A DNA stretch of 24,114 bases from a virus. The position numbers were made by a program, and so were the translations under genes. The notes under the pieces are model-generated. The model was not told the origin of the DNA, did not search any database, and saw only the letters and a list, made by a program, of their open reading frames with translations. How positions within the stretch are numbered: position 1 is the first letter of the stretch; every line of letters begins with the position of its first letter. The stretch spans positions 1 to 24,114 of IMG/VR virus record IMGVR_UViG_3300042301_000963, one strand, 5' to 3'. This document shows positions 21,887 through 24,114 of this stretch, in pieces.

Positions 21887-22803
21887 TGAAAACACTTAGG
21901 ATGTTGTCAGCGCAACCAGCGCTTGACTACTATGCGTGGCAGATTGAGGTATGTATACACAACTTTGCTTCGTTAGGTTACAAAAATATTGACATAGTTG
22001 CCGGGTACCAAGATGAGATACCTGAGTCGTGGAATAAGTTATATCAGACCTACTCTGACATTGCTAGGTTCTTTTTCTACAAGGACACCATGGGTGAATG
22101 CGACTATCCACCTGCCATACAGGCACACCTATTGCAAAAGCATTTCAAGAAACATCCTGATCTGACAAACGATGCAATCTTTTTTCATGATGCTGACTTT
22201 GTATTCACTAAATACTTAGACTTTACACCATACCTAGACAACAATATTTGGTACTTCTCAGACACTATCTCATACATAGGTTACGACTATATCATGAGCA
22301 AGGGTGAAGAGATCTTAAAAGCCATGTGTAATCAAGTTGGCATATCTAGAAAAATAGTTGAGTTTAATAAGGATAGGAGCGGTGGCGCTCAGAAGCTAAT
22401 GAAAAACTTGACGCATCATTATTGGAAGAAGGTAGAAGATGATAGCAAAGGACTATACAAGCTACTGACTGGTATGCAACACATTAAAAAGGAAGATGAT
22501 CCAAATGGCATACAGGCATGGACAGCTAGTATGTGGGCTGAGCTATGGAATGCTTGGTTTTTTGGACATCATGTATCGGTGCCAAAAGACTTTGATTTTG
22601 CTTGGGCTACATGCCCATCAATCACATGGGATGACGTATACTTTTTCCACAACGCAGGAGTTATGAACAACCAACAAGGTATGTTCCATAAAGCATCATA
22701 TATGCACACACTTCCTTTTGGTGAAGACTTAAAGATAGACCCAAATAGATGCTCATACAACTACTATGAAATGATCAAAGGCATGAAAAGTTGCTTGGTC
22801 TAA
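21886..22803 (+). CDS. Glycosyltransferase-like protein (GT-A DxD motif)
   Basis: A 305-residue protein that overlaps the fibre-like gene as TAATG. It contains IFFHDADFVFTKY (98-110), a classic hydrophobic-D-x-D metal-binding motif of GT-A glycosyltransferases (Asp102 and Asp104). The N-terminus, with LGYKNIDIVAGYQDEIPES, reads as a nucleotide-sugar-binding start. Later segments WTASMWAELWNAWFFG and YFFHNAG (residues about 215-265) are aromatic-rich, as in acceptor-binding regions. Which sugar it transfers, and to what, cannot be read. Candidates include host surface glycans (to block superinfection), the phage fibre next door, or poly-Thr linkers. It lacks a membrane segment. The GT-A call is by motif and layout and not by family recognition. 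Confidence 0.72.
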   Translation: MKTLRMLSAQPALDYYAWQIEVCIHNFASLGYKNIDIVAGYQDEIPESWNKLYQTYSDIARFFFYKDTMGECDYPPAIQAHLLQKHFKKHPDLTNDAIFFHDADFVFTKYLDFTPYLDNNIWYFSDTISYIGYDYIMSKGEEILKAMCNQVGISRKIVEFNKDRSGGAQKLMKNLTHHYWKKVEDDSKGLYKLLTGMQHIKKEDDPNGIQAWTASMWAELWNAWFFGHHVSVPKDFDFAWATCPSITWDDVYFFHNAGVMNNQQGMFHKASYMHTLPFGEDLKIDPNRCSYNYYEMIKGMKSCLV

Positions 22804-22809
22804 AATTCG

Positions 22810-22817
22810 TAACTTTG
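22810..22817 (+). promoter_or_regulatory. Bacteroidetes -7 promoter box (TAACTTTG), four bases before a start codon
   Basis: TAACTTTG matches TAnnTTTG, is followed by TTAC and then ATG at 22822. A TTG at 22791-22793, inside the end of the upstream gene, lies 16 bases before the box, one base short of the usual Flavobacterium spacing. Confidence 0.62.
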
Positions 22818-22821
22818 TTAC

Positions 22822-23607
22822 ATGATAGATACAATAACTTATTCAGAAACATCTCAAGGATGGACATCTAGGTGGAGTTATCGACCTGAGTGGATGGTTG
22901 GGTTAAATAGTATATTCTATTCATTTAAAGGTGGCTCTCTTTATCAGCATGACGCTAATATTGTTAGGACTAGATTCTATAATACAACAGACGGATTCTC
23001 AATAAAAACAATTATAAATCAGTCTCCAACAGAGACCAAGATGTATAAGACTTTAGCGTTAGATAGTTCTCATCCAATGAACGTTACAGGATCTACAGAT
23101 CTTGATCCTGTTTATATGAATGTATCTCAGTTCTCAAAGAAAGAGGGTGACTTTTTTGCATACATAAGAAGACCAGTAGCAGATGAATCTAACTTGCAGA
23201 TGGTATCCGCGCAAGGTGTTGGCATCATAGACTCTATTGCCGGCTTTGAGCTTACAATGGATACGCAGGTGAGTAATGCATCTACAGGTGACCTTGTAAT
23301 GGGAGGTATTGTTGACTCAAACAATAACCTAATAACAAGTATAAAGATTGGATACGTTGTAGATGTGGTTGGGGATGTAATATCTATTTCAAGCGATAAT
23401 CCGACTCCACCTACTCCACCTACTCCTGGATTCATAAATGTACCAATAGCAGGAAACTATGTATACATATTAAAAGGGGCTGTAGCTGAGTCATATGGTG
23501 CGAGAGGTAGATATTTAGATGTATCTCTATCATTAAATGGATCAGCTGCTGAAGTAGAGGTAGAGTTGTTTGCAATCAGTACATCAGCATTCAAAAGTTT
23601 TCCTTAA
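22822..23607 (+). CDS. Virion-type protein with beta-rich domains and proline hinge
   Basis: A 261-residue protein. The N-terminal part, ETSQGWTSRWSYRPEWMVGL with NSIFYSFKGGSLYQHDAN, is a motif I recall from structural proteins of Bacteroidetes and crAss-like phages. There, QGWTSxxxYxPE...LNxxxYxFKxGxLYxH introduces strand repeats. RFYNTTDGFSIKTIINQSP and KMYKTLALDSSH follow. A proline-threonine hinge, TPPTPPTPGF (about residues 195-204), leads to a short terminal beta domain (VPIAGNYVYILKGAVAESYG, then LDVSLSLNGSAAEVEVELFA). It lies in a small gap-isolated position with its own promoter-like box. A tail or fibre-cap role is inferred. Confidence 0.76.
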   Translation: MIDTITYSETSQGWTSRWSYRPEWMVGLNSIFYSFKGGSLYQHDANIVRTRFYNTTDGFSIKTIINQSPTETKMYKTLALDSSHPMNVTGSTDLDPVYMNVSQFSKKEGDFFAYIRRPVADESNLQMVSAQGVGIIDSIAGFELTMDTQVSNASTGDLVMGGIVDSNNNLITSIKIGYVVDVVGDVISISSDNPTPPTPPTPGFINVPIAGNYVYILKGAVAESYGARGRYLDVSLSLNGSAAEVEVELFAISTSAFKSFP

Positions 23608-23612
23608 ATTTG
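23605..23612 (+). promoter_or_regulatory. Bacteroidetes -7 promoter box (TAAATTTG), four bases before a start codon
   Basis: TAAATTTG matches TAnnTTTG, overlaps the stop codon of the upstream gene and is followed by TTAC and ATG at 23617. The eleven bases TTTGTTACATG are identical to those at 22814-22824. No -33 box is seen at the usual distance. Confidence 0.62.
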
Positions 23613-23616
23613 TTAC

Positions 23617-24024
23617 ATGGAAGTTAGGTTTTTAGATGACCACGACTACGATGTACTAGCGCAATGGTGGAAAGACTGGAGATGGTCAGCCCCACCTAAG
23701 GATATGCTACCACAAGACGGAAGAGGGGGATTAATGGTAAGTAAAGACGGTGAAGATATTTGTGCCGGATTTGTTTACTTCACGAACTCAAAGACAGCTT
23801 GGATTGAGTACATTGTATCAAACTTCCACTACAGACAAGACGATCGCAAAGAGGCGATAGAACTATTGATTAACTCGCTTGTTGAGGTGGCTGCCGAAAC
23901 AAATGGAACTAAGTATTTCTATACCTCTCTTAAGAACGAGAATTTGATTAACCGATATGCAGAATGCGGATTCCAAAAAGGGACAAGCAACTGCACTGAA
24001 ATGATAAAGATATGGCAGCAGTAA
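23617..24024 (+). CDS. GNAT-family acetyltransferase-like protein
   Basis: A 135-residue protein with the GNAT layout: an N-terminal strand-helix (MEVRFLDDHDYDVLAQWWKD), middle strands (GGLMVSKDGEDICAGFVYFT), the A region (AWIEYIVSNFHYRQDDRKEA, 61-80), a long helix (IELLINSLVEVAAETNGTKY) and a B-region ending (LKNENLINRYAECGFQKGTS, with EMIKIW). The usual acetyl-CoA loop Q/R-x-x-G-x-G/A appears as RQDDRKEA, with no glycine, so cofactor binding may be weak or altered. Small GNAT-like proteins recur in tail regions of Bacteroidetes phages, as I recall, with unknown substrates. It overlaps the next gene by 13 bases. Confidence 0.78.
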   Translation: MEVRFLDDHDYDVLAQWWKDWRWSAPPKDMLPQDGRGGLMVSKDGEDICAGFVYFTNSKTAWIEYIVSNFHYRQDDRKEAIELLINSLVEVAAETNGTKYFYTSLKNENLINRYAECGFQKGTSNCTEMIKIWQQ

Positions 24025-24114
24025 CATCAACATTAGTAGCCTTAGGGGGAATTGGCGTTAGTGCCGCTCAGGCTATCAAATCACAAAGCCAAATGAAGGA
24101 AGCCACGCAGGCTA
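24012..24114 (+). CDS. N-terminal fragment of a probable internal virion protein (3' end outside window)
   Basis: An open frame from ATG 24012 runs to the window end, 34 codons plus one base. The visible residues, MAAVTSTLVALGGIGVSAAQ then AIKSQSQMKEATQA, combine a small hydrophobic Gly/Ala-rich helix with a polar helical continuation. This is how many internal virion or DNA-ejection proteins of podoviruses begin (T7 gp14-like layout). The start overlaps the upstream gene by 13 bases in another frame. The call rests on 34 residues and location. Confidence 0.6.
   Translation, partial: MAAVTSTLVALGGIGVSAAQAIKSQSQMKEATQA

Noticed and set aside
23127-23435. Minus-strand open frame of 102 residues
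   Set aside because: It is antisense to the virion-type gene, with no start context or motif of its own.
1-24114. tRNA genes, integrase, repressor or attachment site
   Set aside because: No cloverleaf, recombinase or repressor-like protein was seen, so there is no evidence for lysogeny in this window.

Overview
This window is a fragment of a tailed, probably podovirus-like bacteriophage genome whose host is most likely a member of the Bacteroidetes (Flavobacterium-like). Every supported gene lies on the plus strand. Genes are packed end to end, usually with ATGA or TAATG stop/start overlaps, and base composition is low in GC. Three things point to the host: the Bacteroidetes -7 promoter box TAnnTTTG in the few gaps between genes, A-rich upstream regions instead of Shine-Dalgarno sites, and a C-terminal BACON-like domain in the tail hub protein.

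Layout. (1) Positions 2-202: the 3' end of a virion or fibre-type gene that begins before the window. (2) 202-2844: a lysis and membrane cassette. It holds a lipoprotein with a C-terminal membrane anchor (unimolecular-spanin-like), three small membrane proteins of which two are tandem paralogues, an inner-membrane coiled-coil protein whose 3' end overlaps out of frame with the signal peptide of the next gene (Rz/Rz1-like layout), a two-helix holin-like protein and an M15 peptidase endolysin. (3) 2850-4668: a new promoter and a run of small genes: a 43-residue basic protein, a beta-rich probable virion protein, a coiled-coil protein, a small conserved unknown, a protein that looks like two GroES-type halves, and a small protein just ahead of the terminase. 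(4) 4658-12509: packaging and head module: large terminase, portal, an unknown, a scaffold-like protein and the major capsid protein, closed by a strong terminator. (5) 12575-15400: an unknown, a small beta-rich protein that appears to have its own promoter and terminator, and two connector or tail-tube proteins. (6) 15403-21886: a 1283-residue tail hub/stabilisation protein and an 879-residue fibre-like protein built from alternating cysteine modules joined by poly-threonine linkers. (7) 21886-24114: a glycosyltransferase-like protein, another virion-type protein, a GNAT acetyltransferase-like protein and the start of a probable internal virion protein.

How the parts work together. Terminase and portal fill a head built from capsid and scaffold proteins. 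The connector and hub proteins form a short tail, and the multi-domain fibre and neighbouring proteins probably bind surface glycans. The lysis cassette disrupts the inner membrane, wall and outer membrane. The gene order and the capsid and hub sequence style recall crAss-like and related Bacteroidetes podoviruses, but this is family resemblance from memory, not a database result. The strongest unexplained signals are promoter boxes placed only four bases ahead of start codons (possible leaderless mRNAs), the A-B-A-B-A poly-Thr protein, the BACON-like hub domain and the FxVRAV motif repeated at both ends of the scaffold-like protein.
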